Positions 1 through 7,357 are shown, counted from the first letter of the stretch. The stretch is 10,337 bases of DNA from Pavlovales sp. CCMP2436 (GCA_026770615.1 MU631312.1:310134-320470); one strand, 5' to 3'. Notes: generated by a model from the sequence alone, not told the origin. Numbers and translations are program-made.

Positions 1-97
1 GCTCCCCCCCCCCTTCCCCCCCCACACACACAACGCTCACGTCCATTTAGGTGCGTGTGCCCTGTCCACCGCGGCCGCCGCGGCCGCAGCGATATAG
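1..97. other. Low-complexity C/CA tract and GC palindrome, possible end of an upstream gene
   Basis: The first 32 bases are runs of C followed by a short CA repeat, and 71-87 holds GC-rich CGCGGCCG palindromes. The sequence at 41-50 resembles a pyrimidine-rich acceptor ending in TTTAG, and one frame after it reads a short alanine-rich tail that stops with TAG at 95-97, immediately before the MITE-like element. That could be the last exon of a gene lying to the left, but the stretch is too short to test, so this is a weak inference. Confidence 0.2.
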
Positions 98-269
98 TAC
101 AGGGGATCGCGGGCAATAAGAAGGTCGAATTTTGAGCTTGAGGCTGAGCTTCTTAGCAAATTGCATACAAACACTGCTTAAATTTGCTTAAATTACGTAC
201 AAATAATGCAAAAAAAACGAGGCTCAGCTCCTTAACACTACAGCTTTTTATTGCCCGCGAATTCCTGTA
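98..269. mobile_element. MITE-like non-autonomous element with terminal inverted repeats and TA ends
   Basis: The two ends are inverted copies of one another: 98-123 matches the reverse complement of 244-269 at 22 of 26 positions, including the unbroken core CGCGGGCAATAA. Both outer ends read TA followed by CAGG, so a TA target duplication, as made by Tc1/mariner-type transposases, would fit. The interior is AT-rich, has no coding capacity, and carries a 16-bp direct repeat GAGGCTnAGCTyCTTA (14 of 16 matches; 139-154 and about 220-235). No second copy of this family is seen in the window, so family membership is inferred from structure only. Confidence 0.6.
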
Positions 270-304
270 ATCGTACGACATCTCGCGTTCACGTTTTTCT
301 TTAT

Positions 305-457
305 CTGGGGGGTTCCACCCCCAGACCCCCGCCCTCCGGGCAAAAGAGTGCGATGCGACTAGCACGACACTGACGTTATTACTGTTGGGTACGCCGATCT
401 AGTCCTTCTCTCGACTAGTCCTCTCAACAGCGCTAGCCAGAGCCCGAGTCCTCGGGC
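305..457. repeat. Cluster of short perfect hairpins and a direct repeat
   Basis: There are perfect short inverted repeats at 305-311/318-324 (CTGGGGG with CCCCCAG, six-base loop) and 442-448/451-457 (GCCCGAG with CTCGGGC, two-base loop), and a small GCCC/GGGC pair near 331-341. CTAGTCCT occurs twice around 399-421. G-run hairpins with this look are common in dispersed repeats of many genomes, so this may be a repeat relic. No gene is visible here. Confidence 0.4.
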
Positions 458-735
458 AGCAGGTCGAGTTCATTATCTACATCTTACATTACTGAAAGTG
501 ACAGGCGGCAAGAGCTCCGAAATCCCGACGTAACAGCCAGAATCCGTTACTGCGCCCGGACTGGATATCACCTATTGATAGTCTAGTCAGTGTCTGCGGC
601 CAGACCAGCTCCACGCTGGATTCCGTAGCCTGGCAATTACAGTAAATAAAAACGCAATAAAATGCGTCCTTACATTTTTGCAAGAAGGAGCAAGCTTGCC
701 CCGTGAGTCGTAACGCGAACTCAAGCTCGGTGGCG
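458..735. other. Intergenic stretch without recognisable gene
   Basis: No reading frame here shows the G/C-ending codon bias of the real exons. AATAAA-like hexamers occur around 643-660, inside a small ACGCA/TGCGT inverted repeat, and could serve a gene ending from the left, but no such gene can be shown. A GTGAGT donor-like string lies at 703-708. Confidence 0.3.
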
Positions 736-936
736 ATGGCGATGACGGACGTCGACCTGGAGGACCTCGCCGAGAAAAGCGGTTCTCCGATCGGCCGGCA
801 GCGAGCAGCGACGAGGCGGCGCGTGGCCCAGATATTCAGAAGCCGCAATCTCTATGATGTTTGCCCCGTATCCCTCAATGGTCTTAACGGTCTCCGGGCG
901 GGGCCTCGTGTCCCGGCAGCAGCTGGAAGATCTTGA
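736..936 (+). pseudogene. Diverged duplicate of the CDKAL1 first-exon start region
   Basis: Bases 742-774 match the start of the CDKAL1-like gene (1805-1837) at 31 of 33 positions, both beginning at the ATG and encoding [13 protein letters not shown]. Beyond that the nucleotides diverge, but the protein keeps a weak trace: E-K-S-G-S-P then an arginine-rich run, against E-D-G-G-E-P and R-A-x-x-x-R-x-R in the real exon. The frame then runs without recognisable domain to a TAG at 934-936. None of the MTTase cysteine motifs follows. I read it as a broken, partial duplication of exon 1; an alternative first exon is possible, but no GT donor sits at a sensible point after the conserved block. Confidence 0.5.
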
Positions 937-943
937 GCCGTAG

Positions 944-1078
944 ACCCCCCCCCCCACACACACACACCCACTCGCCATGCTACCCCCTCCCCACTCGCCA
1001 TGCTACCCCCCACCCACCACCTGACCACCATACCCACCACCTGACCACCCATACCCACCACGGACCACCCACCACACT
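944..1078. repeat. C-rich tandem repeats (23-bp and about 21-bp units)
   Basis: A run of C and a CA repeat (about 947-968) leads into two copies of a 23-bp unit starting at 968 and 991, each containing ACTCGCCATGCTACCCC. These are followed by two and a partial copies of a 20-21-bp unit at 1021-1040, 1041-1061 and beyond, built on CTGACCACC and ATACCCACCAC. Short frames through this segment are low-complexity and not credible genes. Confidence 0.7.
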
Positions 1079-1611
1079 CGCGAATAATATCCTGGTGAAC
1101 CGCCGTATTTTTAGTTTTGAAAAAGAGGCGAGTGATCAAAAGGTCAAGTTTTTAGTTTACTGTACTGAAATCCTTACCTGAGCTTATCGCAGAGTCGCGC
1201 AACGGAGGAAGGATGCTATGCGTAATCTCCATCGATGAAGGCATGCCACATTTGGAAGCAACAGATGACAGTCTGACCCAAGGATAAGAAGCCGGAAATT
1301 AAGACTGACGAAACCAAAACGGCGAGGGGAGAGGAGAGGGGGGGGGTGAGAGCGTGGGCGTGGTAGAGATGGGAGCGGTGGTAGCGGCAGCCGCAGCAGC
1401 TCGAGAGAAGGAGACGGCAAGCTGTGGTGAAAGTCGAACGTGGGCGGCTGGGACGACAACGACAGCGGCACATGGAAGGCGGCGGCGGCGGCGACAATGT
1501 GGCAAGGACGGCGTGTCCAGCAACTCAACGATGTAATTTTATTTTCATTGGTGGTTACGAAGCTCAGGCGTAGCTGAAGACCTGCTGGAACGGCGGATTC
1601 ACTTGGGAAAG
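1079..1611. other. Intergenic stretch with purine-rich low-complexity tract
   Basis: AT-richer sequence (1080-1180) with GTTTTTAGTTT-like repeats is followed by a purine-rich, G-run-containing tract at about 1318-1500 (GAGGGG, GGCGGC and CAGC runs). The frames on either strand through 1320-1500 are proline, arginine or serine repeats created by composition. I see no supportable gene. Confidence 0.4.
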
Positions 1612-1673
1612 TGACGTCGTTATGAACCGACGACGACGAGAGGACTCGAGCGGAATAAATTATAGATATAAAT
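1612..1673 (+). promoter_or_regulatory. Probable promoter elements of the CDKAL1-like gene
   Basis: A CRE-like TGACGTCG lies at 1612-1619 and a TATA-box-like TATAAAT at 1667-1673, about 132 bases before the ATG at 1805. If the TATA box works, transcription would begin near 1700. That would exclude the in-frame ATG at 1622 and leave a 5' UTR of roughly 100 bases. A CT-rich string ending in GCAG at 1798-1801 could also be a 5' UTR acceptor. These are motif matches only. Confidence 0.35.
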
Positions 1674-1804
1674 CGGTGTGGGTTGGTTCACCCTACAGTA
1701 CGACGACACGACAGCCCAGCGCGGCGCGGTTCCGTCTCCGGCGCGCAGGCCGCGACGGTCCTCTCATTGTCCAGACTGCTCAACGAGGCTCTCTCTCGCA
1801 GGTC

Positions 1805-4800
1805 ATGTCGGACGTCGACCTGGAGGACCTCGGCGAGGATGGCGGCGAGCCGCAGCGGTTCGTGCGCGCGCCCGCGGTCCGGCTGCGCGGCCGCTCGCGT
1901 GCGGACGGGACCTCGGCCGACGCCGCGAGCACTGCCGCCGCCGACGGTGTACCCGGGACGCAGCGCATCTGGGTCAAGACGTACGGCTGCTCGCACAACC
2001 ACTCTGACTCGGAGTACATGGCCGGGCTGCTCGCTGAGTTTGGTTTCGAGCTGGTTCACGAGGCGGCGGTGGCGCAGCTCTGGCTCGTCAACAGCTGCAC
2101 TGTAAAGGGGCCCTCTCAGGAACATCTCCTCGTCGACGTGCGCAAGGCCAAGGTGGCGGGCGTGCCCATCGTCCTGGCGGGCTGCGTCTCGCAGGCGCAC
2201 CCGGAGCTGGAGCTGCTGGCCGGGCTTTCCATCGTCGGCGTCGAGCAGATCGATCGCATCGTCGAGGTCGTCACGCTCGCGCTGCAGGTATGGACAGGAT
2301 AGTCCAGCATTGCCACCCGCCCCCCCTCCCCTCCCCCCCCTCCCCCCCACTACCGCTACCCCGCTTTCCGCGTCTGCAGAGGCTCCTCCCATGCCATCTG
2401 CTCCATGCTCTGCCCTCTGTCATCAGCCCTATACCCTCTGCCATTTGCCCCCTGCCCTCTGCCGCCTGCCCTCTGTCTTCTGCCTCTAACTGTTCTCTGC
2501 CCCCTGCCTCTTGCCATCCGCAGGGTCATTCCGTCCGCCTGCTCGCACGCCGCACTGGCGCAGCCGCTGGGGTCGAGAGCGACGGGGGACCGCGCGGGCT
2601 GCCTTCTCTCGCCCTGCCCAAAGTGCGGCGCAATTCGCTCGTGGAGGTAATGCAATATATTATTGTTCTTATTTCATTATATTATAATGATAGAATGACG
2701 TGCGCTGTGCGCAGCTCGCCGAGCCTGCTCTCTTGACGAGGGTGGAGGTTATCTCCTTCCCCTGACCACGATTCCCAACAAGGAGTCTCTAGCCGGCCGG
2801 ACAGGGTGACTATGCTATTATGAAGTCGGTATGAATCGATGACGATGAGGGTCCCGATCGAATTTAAATATTTGTTTAATCATTCGTACATTCACTACTC
2901 GCCGCACACCGTACCCATGCTATTTCTTTACACAGTCAGAGAGTCTCGATTGTCGTGTCTGATCAGTTTAGTGTTGGGGACGGTATTCATGCGCTCTGCA
3001 AAGGTCCCTTGATCCGAGTGTTTCTCAACGCTTGGGTCAGGTGGTAACATGTCATGGAACGGACGTACTTCTAGACATTTACACACTACCGGAGCTGCTA
3101 CCTCTGCTCTTATTCATTTACTACTGATATGTTCTACTATACTCAAGGTGGTGCCGTGCAATGTGGGGTGCCTTGGGAGCTGCACATACTGCAAAACGGT
3201 ACACGCGCGCGGGCGGCTGACTTCCTACCCGCTCGCTGAGATCTTGGCGAGGGTGCGCTCAGCTGTGGCAGAGGGAATTCGCGAGGTGCTTGCTGTTCCG
3301 CGATTTGGGGGGGGGGGGCTTTGTTATGGTATGCTACGTTATGGAAGGATTCGTTCTGGTATAATACGTATGGTTCCCCTTCTCCCCGTACGGCACCCTT
3401 GATGTAATGGCAAAGGTGATGATGATAATGATAACTGTTACGGTTTTACATCCAGGTGTGGCTAACCTCTGAGGACACAGGCGCCTACGGGCGTGACCTC
3501 GGGCTGGACATGCCGACGCTGCTGCGCGCGATCGCAGAGGAAGCAATGCCGCCCAATGGGGAGGCAAGGCTACGGTAAATCCATGGATTACCTACTGTTT
3601 GATATTGTGTAAAAAAAACAAAACAAAAAACGATGATCACCATCAACAACAATGCACAATGCAACAATGTCTCACTCGCGCCAGGGCGGGCATGGCTCAT
3701 TCGGCCTGCGTCCACCCTCGATATATATAACCATTCATAATAATGTAATAAATATCTAATAACAATGTCAGGGTGGGGATGGCAAACCCGCCTTACATGC
3801 TAGAGCACCTCGAGGAAATCGGGCAGATTTTGCAGCACCCAAACGTGTACCGCTGGCTACACGTGCCTGTGCAGTCCGGCTCGGATAAAGTCCTGCGTGG
3901 GATGAACCGAGAGGTAAGCTGAACCCTACCCTAACCCTCGCCCTCGCCCTCGCCCGCGCCATAGTCGAACCCTAGCCCGATCCCTACCCTAGACACAGGG
4001 CTAGCCCTTGCCGTAGCCCTTGCCCTAGCCCTAGCCCTAGGGCTAGCCCCGACCTCACAGCCACGACCACGTGTCTGTGCAGTCTGGAATGGACCGATCG
4101 TGCGCGGAATTATTGAGAGGTAATTAAAGCCATTGTTGAATTGTTATATTGATTTTTATTTTAAATAGTCAGCGCCGAAAGCTCTGCGGGTGCACTCGCT
4201 TTTTGATGTGCCTTCTCTGACTGTCCGCCCTAACTCTCCGCGTTGACTCTCCTCCCTGACTGTCCGCCCTGACTGTCCGCCCTGACTGTCCGCCCTGACT
4301 GTCCGCCCTGACTGCCCGCCCTGACTGTCCGCAGTACACGATTGCCGAGTTTAGGCACGTAGCCGATTCGCTGCTCGCCGCTGTGCCTGGTTTGACCTTG
4401 GCAACGGACGTGATCTGCGGCTTTCCCGGGGAGACAAAGGAGGTGACCATGCCACTCGAACGGATAACACGGATGATACTAAACAAACAAACAAACAAAC
4501 AAAACTATTACGAATACTAATAGTACTAATTCTAATCAGACTAAAACTTGGACAAAAAAATAGGACTGATACTACTTTTCAAACCAATACTCCCCTCCCC
4601 CCTCCCCCCCCAGGACCACATAAAGACCCTTGCTTTGATCAGCGAGTACAAATTCCCTGTTCTCAACATTTCGCAGTTCTACCCGAGGCCCGGCACGCCC
4701 GCGGCACGCATGGCGGGGAAGGTAGGTGCTCTTCGTACTAGCTCGCAACTGCCTTTCTTTCGCAGTTGCCCGTATTCGGCCCAGTCCGGATTCGAATTAG

Positions 4801-6069
4801 TCTGCTGTCATGAGTTGTTGCACAATCGTTCTCGCTCCACAATTGATCTGTGTGATATTGTTACGTCCCCCGTATGAATTGCACTTGAATCTCACCAAGG
4901 GCAAAACCTACTGACAACAAATAAGGTGTGTGTGTGTGTGTGTGTGCTGCTGGAGCTAGGACTCTGTTCTTGGTTCCTTGCCGGCAAGGGATTCACCAAT
5001 TGAGACGACAAGTAGTAAGTACTGTAAACTGTAAACTGGTTTTCAACCAATTATAGCTTTAAATTTAAAATTTCGGTGGCAATCGAGACCTGGCTCCAGC
5101 AGTGTGTGTGTGTGTGTGCAGGTACCGTCGCAGGTTGTCAAGCAGCGCACGCGCGAGGCGTCTGCCCTCTTCGCCTCCTACGAGCCGCACTCCTTTTTAA
5201 TCGGAGAGATAGTCGACGGTTTCGTCATCGAAACGTCCGCGGACGGCCGTTACGGTAAGAACAATGATGATAACATAATAATAAAATAATAATACAATAC
5301 TAATAATACTAATAATAAAATAATAATACAATACTGATAATACTACTAATACTAATACGATGAGTACTAATACTAATACTAATACTAACATTAATGATGA
5401 TGAGCTGATAATAACAACACCAATCGCAATAATTGTAATTTATAATTTATAACTTTATAATTTTATAATTTATAATTAAAATGTATATACTTCATATTTC
5501 TTTAATTTGCATTTTGCATTTTACATTTTTTAGTTGTGGCGCACACGTGCAACTACACGCAGCTCCTCCTCACGCCCGTCTGGCCGCTGCCTTTGAAAGA
5601 GGCACCGGGTTTAAAAGAGTGCCTGCCCGCCGACTCGCCCCTAATGGGTGCGCGCGTGCGCGCGCGCGTCACCTCCGTGGGCAAGTTCTGGGCCAAAGGC
5701 GAGGTGCTCGCACTCCTCTCGCCGAGGCCCCCCGCCGCCCCCGCGGGCCCGCCGAGGCCCAGGGGGCGCGCTGCTATTGTGCTGCCGGCGGCCGTGGTTG
5801 GAGCAATGGGAGATCAAAGAGCTGTGGCGGGGGCGGAAATAGAAGGCGGGCAACAGAACGCGCAGGGCAGCTGCGGCGACAGCGGCGGTGCTAAGTGCTG
5901 CGGCGGTGGGGGGTGCGGCGCTGCGCCCGTCCACTTGGAGGCTCCGGTGACTCGGCCGGCGGTTGGCTGGGGTGAGGCCTCAGCTGCGGCACTGGCCGCG
6001 AGGGTGACAGTGGTCGGCGCCGGCGTTGTGCTGGTGGCCGTCCTCGCCGCGGCCAGCAGGCGCCGGTAG
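1805..6069 (+). CDS. CDKAL1: CDKAL1-like threonylcarbamoyladenosine tRNA methylthiotransferase (nine exons)
   Basis: Exons: 1805-2287, 2524-2646, 3148-3285, 3456-3574, 3772-3913, 4335-4442, 4614-4721, 5122-5254, 5534-6069; 629 residues (human CDKAL1 is about 580). All introns are GT-AG, and the joined frame follows CDKAL1 throughout. The family adds methylthio to t6A37 of tRNAs reading ANN codons, using S-adenosylmethionine and two 4Fe-4S clusters. The MTTase N-domain has Cys62 ([10 protein letters not shown]), Cys98 (NSCTVK) and Cys127 (LAGCVSQ). The radical-SAM motif is C210-x3-C214-x2-C217; [31 protein letters not shown] and [12 protein letters not shown] mark the core. The TRAM domain spans about 425-510 (VVAH, KGEVL). 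A hydrophobic segment 609-625 followed by SRRR fits the C-terminal ER tail anchor of animal CDKAL1. The linker before it is Gly/Ala/Cys-rich. The ATG at 1805 was chosen because DVDLEDL and QRFVR there resemble the human N-terminus; an in-frame ATG at 1622 would add 61 unconserved residues. CDKAL1 rather than MiaB or CDK5RAP1 is indicated by CSHNxSD and the tail anchor. Confidence 0.95.
2288..2523 (+). repeat. CDKAL1 intron 1, CTCTGCC-like repeat up to the acceptor
   Basis: This phase-0 intron (GTATGG to CCGCAG) starts with C-runs (2316-2350). From about 2395 it consists of a degenerate, roughly seven-base repeat of the type CCCTCTG/CCCTGCC that continues to the acceptor. A CTAAC branch-point-like string lies at 2486-2490, about 34 bases before the exon. 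The repeat therefore supplies the polypyrimidine tract. Confidence 0.75.
2647..3147 (+). other. CDKAL1 intron 2 (501 bp), includes a diverged copy of the 1612 region
   Basis: This phase-0 intron (GTAATG to TCAAG) is bounded by exons encoding LVE and VVPCNVGC, which join exactly as in human CDKAL1. It is AT-richer than the exons. The segment 2823-2863 is about 76% identical to 1612-1652 on the same strand. Otherwise no repeat or gene is evident. Confidence 0.7.
3286..3455 (+). other. CDKAL1 intron 3
   Basis: This phase-0 intron (GTGCTT to ATCCAG) contains a long G run at about 3307-3318 and a GATGATGATAATGATAA microsatellite-like string near 3417-3434. Reading straight through it breaks the CDKAL1 frame. 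Removing it joins EGIRE to [14 protein letters not shown], the conserved family sequence. Confidence 0.8.
3575..3771 (+). other. CDKAL1 intron 4 (phase 2)
   Basis: The intron runs from GTAAAT to TGTCAG and splits the arginine codon of [11 protein letters not shown]. It is AT-rich, with an A/C-rich tract at 3610-3632, a TATATATATA string at 3720-3729 and TAATAA-rich sequence before the acceptor. Confidence 0.75.
3923..4050 (+). repeat. Telomere-like CCCTAA/CCCTAG/CCCTCG hexamer array in CDKAL1 intron 5
   Basis: Intron 5 (3914-4334, phase 0) opens with degenerate hexamers: CCCTAACCCTCGCCCTCGCC, then CCCTAGC units, ending in a palindromic CCCTAGGGCTAGCCC near 4036-4050. Only one true CCCTAA unit is present, so this resembles but is not a canonical (CCCTAA)n telomere array. 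The bases between 4051 and 4215 are unremarkable. Confidence 0.65.
4216..4332 (+). repeat. 13-bp minisatellite, nine units, abutting the intron 5 acceptor
   Basis: Nine consecutive 13-bp units fill this span, with consensus CCTGACTGTCCGC. Units at 4255, 4268, 4281, 4294 and 4320 are identical, the 4307 unit has one change, and the first three are more diverged. The last unit is followed directly by AG (4333-4334) and then exon 6, so the final unit forms the pyrimidine tract and CCGCAG acceptor. There are no spacers, so it is not CRISPR-like. Confidence 0.9.
4443..4613 (+). repeat. CDKAL1 intron 6 with (AAAC)n and a C-rich acceptor tract
   Basis: This phase-0 intron (GTGACC to CCCCAG) carries an AAAC tetranucleotide run at 4481-4503 and TCTAAT/ACTAAT strings near 4520-4545. 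It ends in an almost pure C/T tract at 4590-4611 just before the acceptor. It joins GFPGETKE to [15 protein letters not shown]. Confidence 0.8.
4722..5121 (+). repeat. CDKAL1 intron 7 with two TG microsatellites, one forming the acceptor
   Basis: This phase-0 intron runs from GTAGGT to GTGCAG. A (GT)n run lies at 4926-4946. A second (GT)n run at 5102-5118 leads straight into CAG and exon 8, so the acceptor has an alternating TG tract rather than a real polypyrimidine tract. The rest is unremarkable, with AT-rich sequence at 5040-5075. Confidence 0.8.
5255..5533 (+). repeat. CDKAL1 intron 8, AT-rich with ACTAAT repeats and a 34-bp tandem duplication
   Basis: This phase-1 intron runs from GTAAGA to TTTTTAG and splits the Val452 codon. 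It is built from AAT, ACT and ACTAAT units. A 34-bp unit is duplicated in tandem at 5277-5310 and 5311-5344 with one mismatch. TATAATTTATAA-type strings and T-rich sequence lead to the acceptor. It contrasts sharply with the very GC-rich exon 9 that follows. Confidence 0.85.
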
Positions 6070-6098
6070 CTCGGATCTTAAGCATCTGAGCCACGACG

Positions 6099-6173
6099 TT
6101 GACTGTGAGTGCAGTCAATATATGAGTTTAAGGTGGTGAGTGTGCATGAACCACTTTGGATGCGTGCGCATCC
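6099..6173 (+). other. Two short hairpins in the CDKAL1 3' region
   Basis: TTGACTG (6099-6105) and CAGTCAA (6112-6118) form a perfect seven-base stem with a six-base loop, 30 bases after the stop. GGATGCG (6158-6164) and CGCATCC (6167-6173) form a second perfect stem with a two-base loop. They may mark the mRNA 3' end or its processing, but no clear polyadenylation signal is seen and either could occur by chance. Confidence 0.4.
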
Positions 6174-6263
6174 TAACTTTCGAATAGCGGACGGTCCCAC
6201 CCCTGACCCGAAGGTGTGCACGGGAGTTCAACTAACAGTCTGACCAGGGATCGCTTTAAAGTT

Positions 6264-7100
6264 TCAACCCGGAGTTTTGACGGTGCGCTGCGACGCACAG
6301 CCTTGTTGTCCTCGTCGCCCCTCCTCCTCCTCGTCCTTTTCGTCGTCCTCCTCGTCGCCACCACCTGCCTGCCCCGCAAATATCCGAGGAACACCCATCG
6401 AAGATGAACGCTGACCTCGTGCGCACGCTGCACGCCTTGCTTGGCCACTGAGCCCTCCGCCTCCGACCGGCTCTAGAGCATCTAAAGCTTTGGGCGCTGG
6501 GCAGCTTGCACAGGTGCACGGCCTCAGCGTTAGCTGCCGGTCTCGCCGTCGAGCATGCTTGAAGCCTCCACACGATGTCGGCGACGACCGCCTCGGGTCC
6601 GTCGCTCGCCCGGGAACTTTTCGCGCCGATAGCTCTTGGTGGGCACCTTCGAGCACCCAGTAGCCTCCTTGCCTGTGCACGGGCGGCAGTGCGCGCGGCG
6701 TGCGCGGCGCGTGCGACGGTAGCTTCGCGCGCCTTCTTCGCACCGTAGCTCTTCTTCGACAAAGCCGCCGAGAGCGCGCGCTTCGCCGCAAGACCTCGTC
6801 CACCACCACCTCGTCGAGCACCAAATCGACGACGTGGGGGACGTCGACGTCCTCCGCCTCGAGCTCCGACGGCGCGTACTTGCTTACGACGGCGGCCTTG
6901 CGCGCCTGCCAAGCAGCAACGGCGTTGAGGTTCTTGTTGCCGCCCTTGTGCCTGCGCCCGAGCCCTTGGCGGCGCGACACGCTCTGGTCGTCGGCGGGAG
7001 AACCAGCCAGTGCACCGACGCCGGCGAGTTTTGCGACCGGAGTTGGTGTGCTACACGCGCCGGTCGCCGCTGCGTGTAATAGGCCCAGAGCGAGAAGCAT
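6264..7100 (-). CDS. Hypothetical protein with signal-peptide-like start; possibly frame-disrupted
   Basis: A - strand frame opens with ATG at 7098-7100 and stays open for 278 residues. It begins MLLALGLLHAAATGAC, a plausible signal peptide, then a basic segment and an acidic helical stretch (SELEAEDVDVPHVVDLVLDE). Up to about 6796 the codons end in G or C like the real exons here. After that this frame turns into rare codons, while the -1 frame becomes well biased (AAKRALSAALSKKSYGAKKA, to about 6673). Then the next -1 frame does so (KVPTKSYRREKFPGE, stop near 6530). A lysine/serine-tyrosine block (KSY followed by a basic run) thus appears twice. The original frame ends in an acidic GDEEDDEKDEEEE tail that may be compositional. 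I recognise no family. It could be a real gene with unrecognised introns, a frameshifted relic, or chance. Exact ends are uncertain. Confidence 0.3.
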   Translation of the reverse strand: MLLALGLLHAAATGACSTPTPVAKLAGVGALAGSPADDQSVSRRQGLGRRHKGGNKNLNAVAAWQARKAAVVSKYAPSELEAEDVDVPHVVDLVLDEVVVDEVLRRSARSRRLCRRRATVRRRRAKLPSHAPRTPRALPPVHRQGGYWVLEGAHQELSARKVPGRATDPRRSSPTSCGGFKHARRRDRQLTLRPCTCASCPAPKALDALEPVGGGGLSGQARRAACARGQRSSSMGVPRIFAGQAGGGDEEDDEKDEEEEGRRGQQGCASQRTVKTPG

Positions 7101-7334
7101 CGCGCGTAGCTATCGTTAAGGCAAACTGTCAGTGTACACTGCAGCAGACCGTGACTTTTTACAACCGCTCTGGGCAGCCATCGTGCGCTAGCTGGTCCTG
7201 TTGCGACGTCACGCGCTTTCCCACCCTACATACGCGACAAATCGTGACTTTTTCAACTTAATTCCAGTGCACACTATCACCCAGAATTAGTAGTCAAAAA
7301 AATCGACTGATTTAATTGCATAGCAGGGGGTTTT

Positions 7335-7357
7335 TATTCGGGGTCAAAATCCGAATA
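7335..7357. other. Short hairpin TATTCGG/CCGAATA
   Basis: A perfect seven-base inverted repeat with a nine-base loop follows a run of G and T (7325-7335). It belongs to a repeat-rich intergenic block, and no function can be assigned. Confidence 0.35.

Noticed and set aside
1074..1135. CACTCGC/GCGAGTG inverted repeat around AT-rich sequence as a second MITE
   Set aside because: Only seven bases match and the flanks are unrelated, which is within chance for a window this size.
1184..1528. Serine/proline/leucine-rich open frames on the - strand and alanine-rich ones on the + strand
   Set aside because: They follow the purine-rich low-complexity tract in several frames at once, which is a composition effect.
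1622..1804. Upstream ATG giving a 61-residue N-terminal extension of CDKAL1
   Set aside because: The extension is unconserved, includes the TATA-like element at 1667 and is followed by a CT-rich GCAG string; residues after 1805 already resemble the human N-terminus.
1688..2392. 234-residue open frame on the - strand opposite CDKAL1 exon 1
   Set aside because: It is a mirror of the strongly biased coding exon on the other strand, with an arginine/glycine-rich composition and no family signature.
3923..4050. Internal telomere
   Set aside because: Only one CCCTAA unit; the rest are CCCTAG and CCCTCG variants inside an intron, so a telomere-derived origin is not supported.
4216..4332. Regular short repeats considered as CRISPR or a coding repeat protein
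   Set aside because: The 13-bp units are contiguous with no spacers, and the array lies inside an intron proven by the CDKAL1 reading frame.
2288..5533. Frameshifts and stops in the CDKAL1 region suggesting a pseudogene
   Set aside because: All are explained by eight GT-AG introns, with each exon junction restoring the conserved family sequence.
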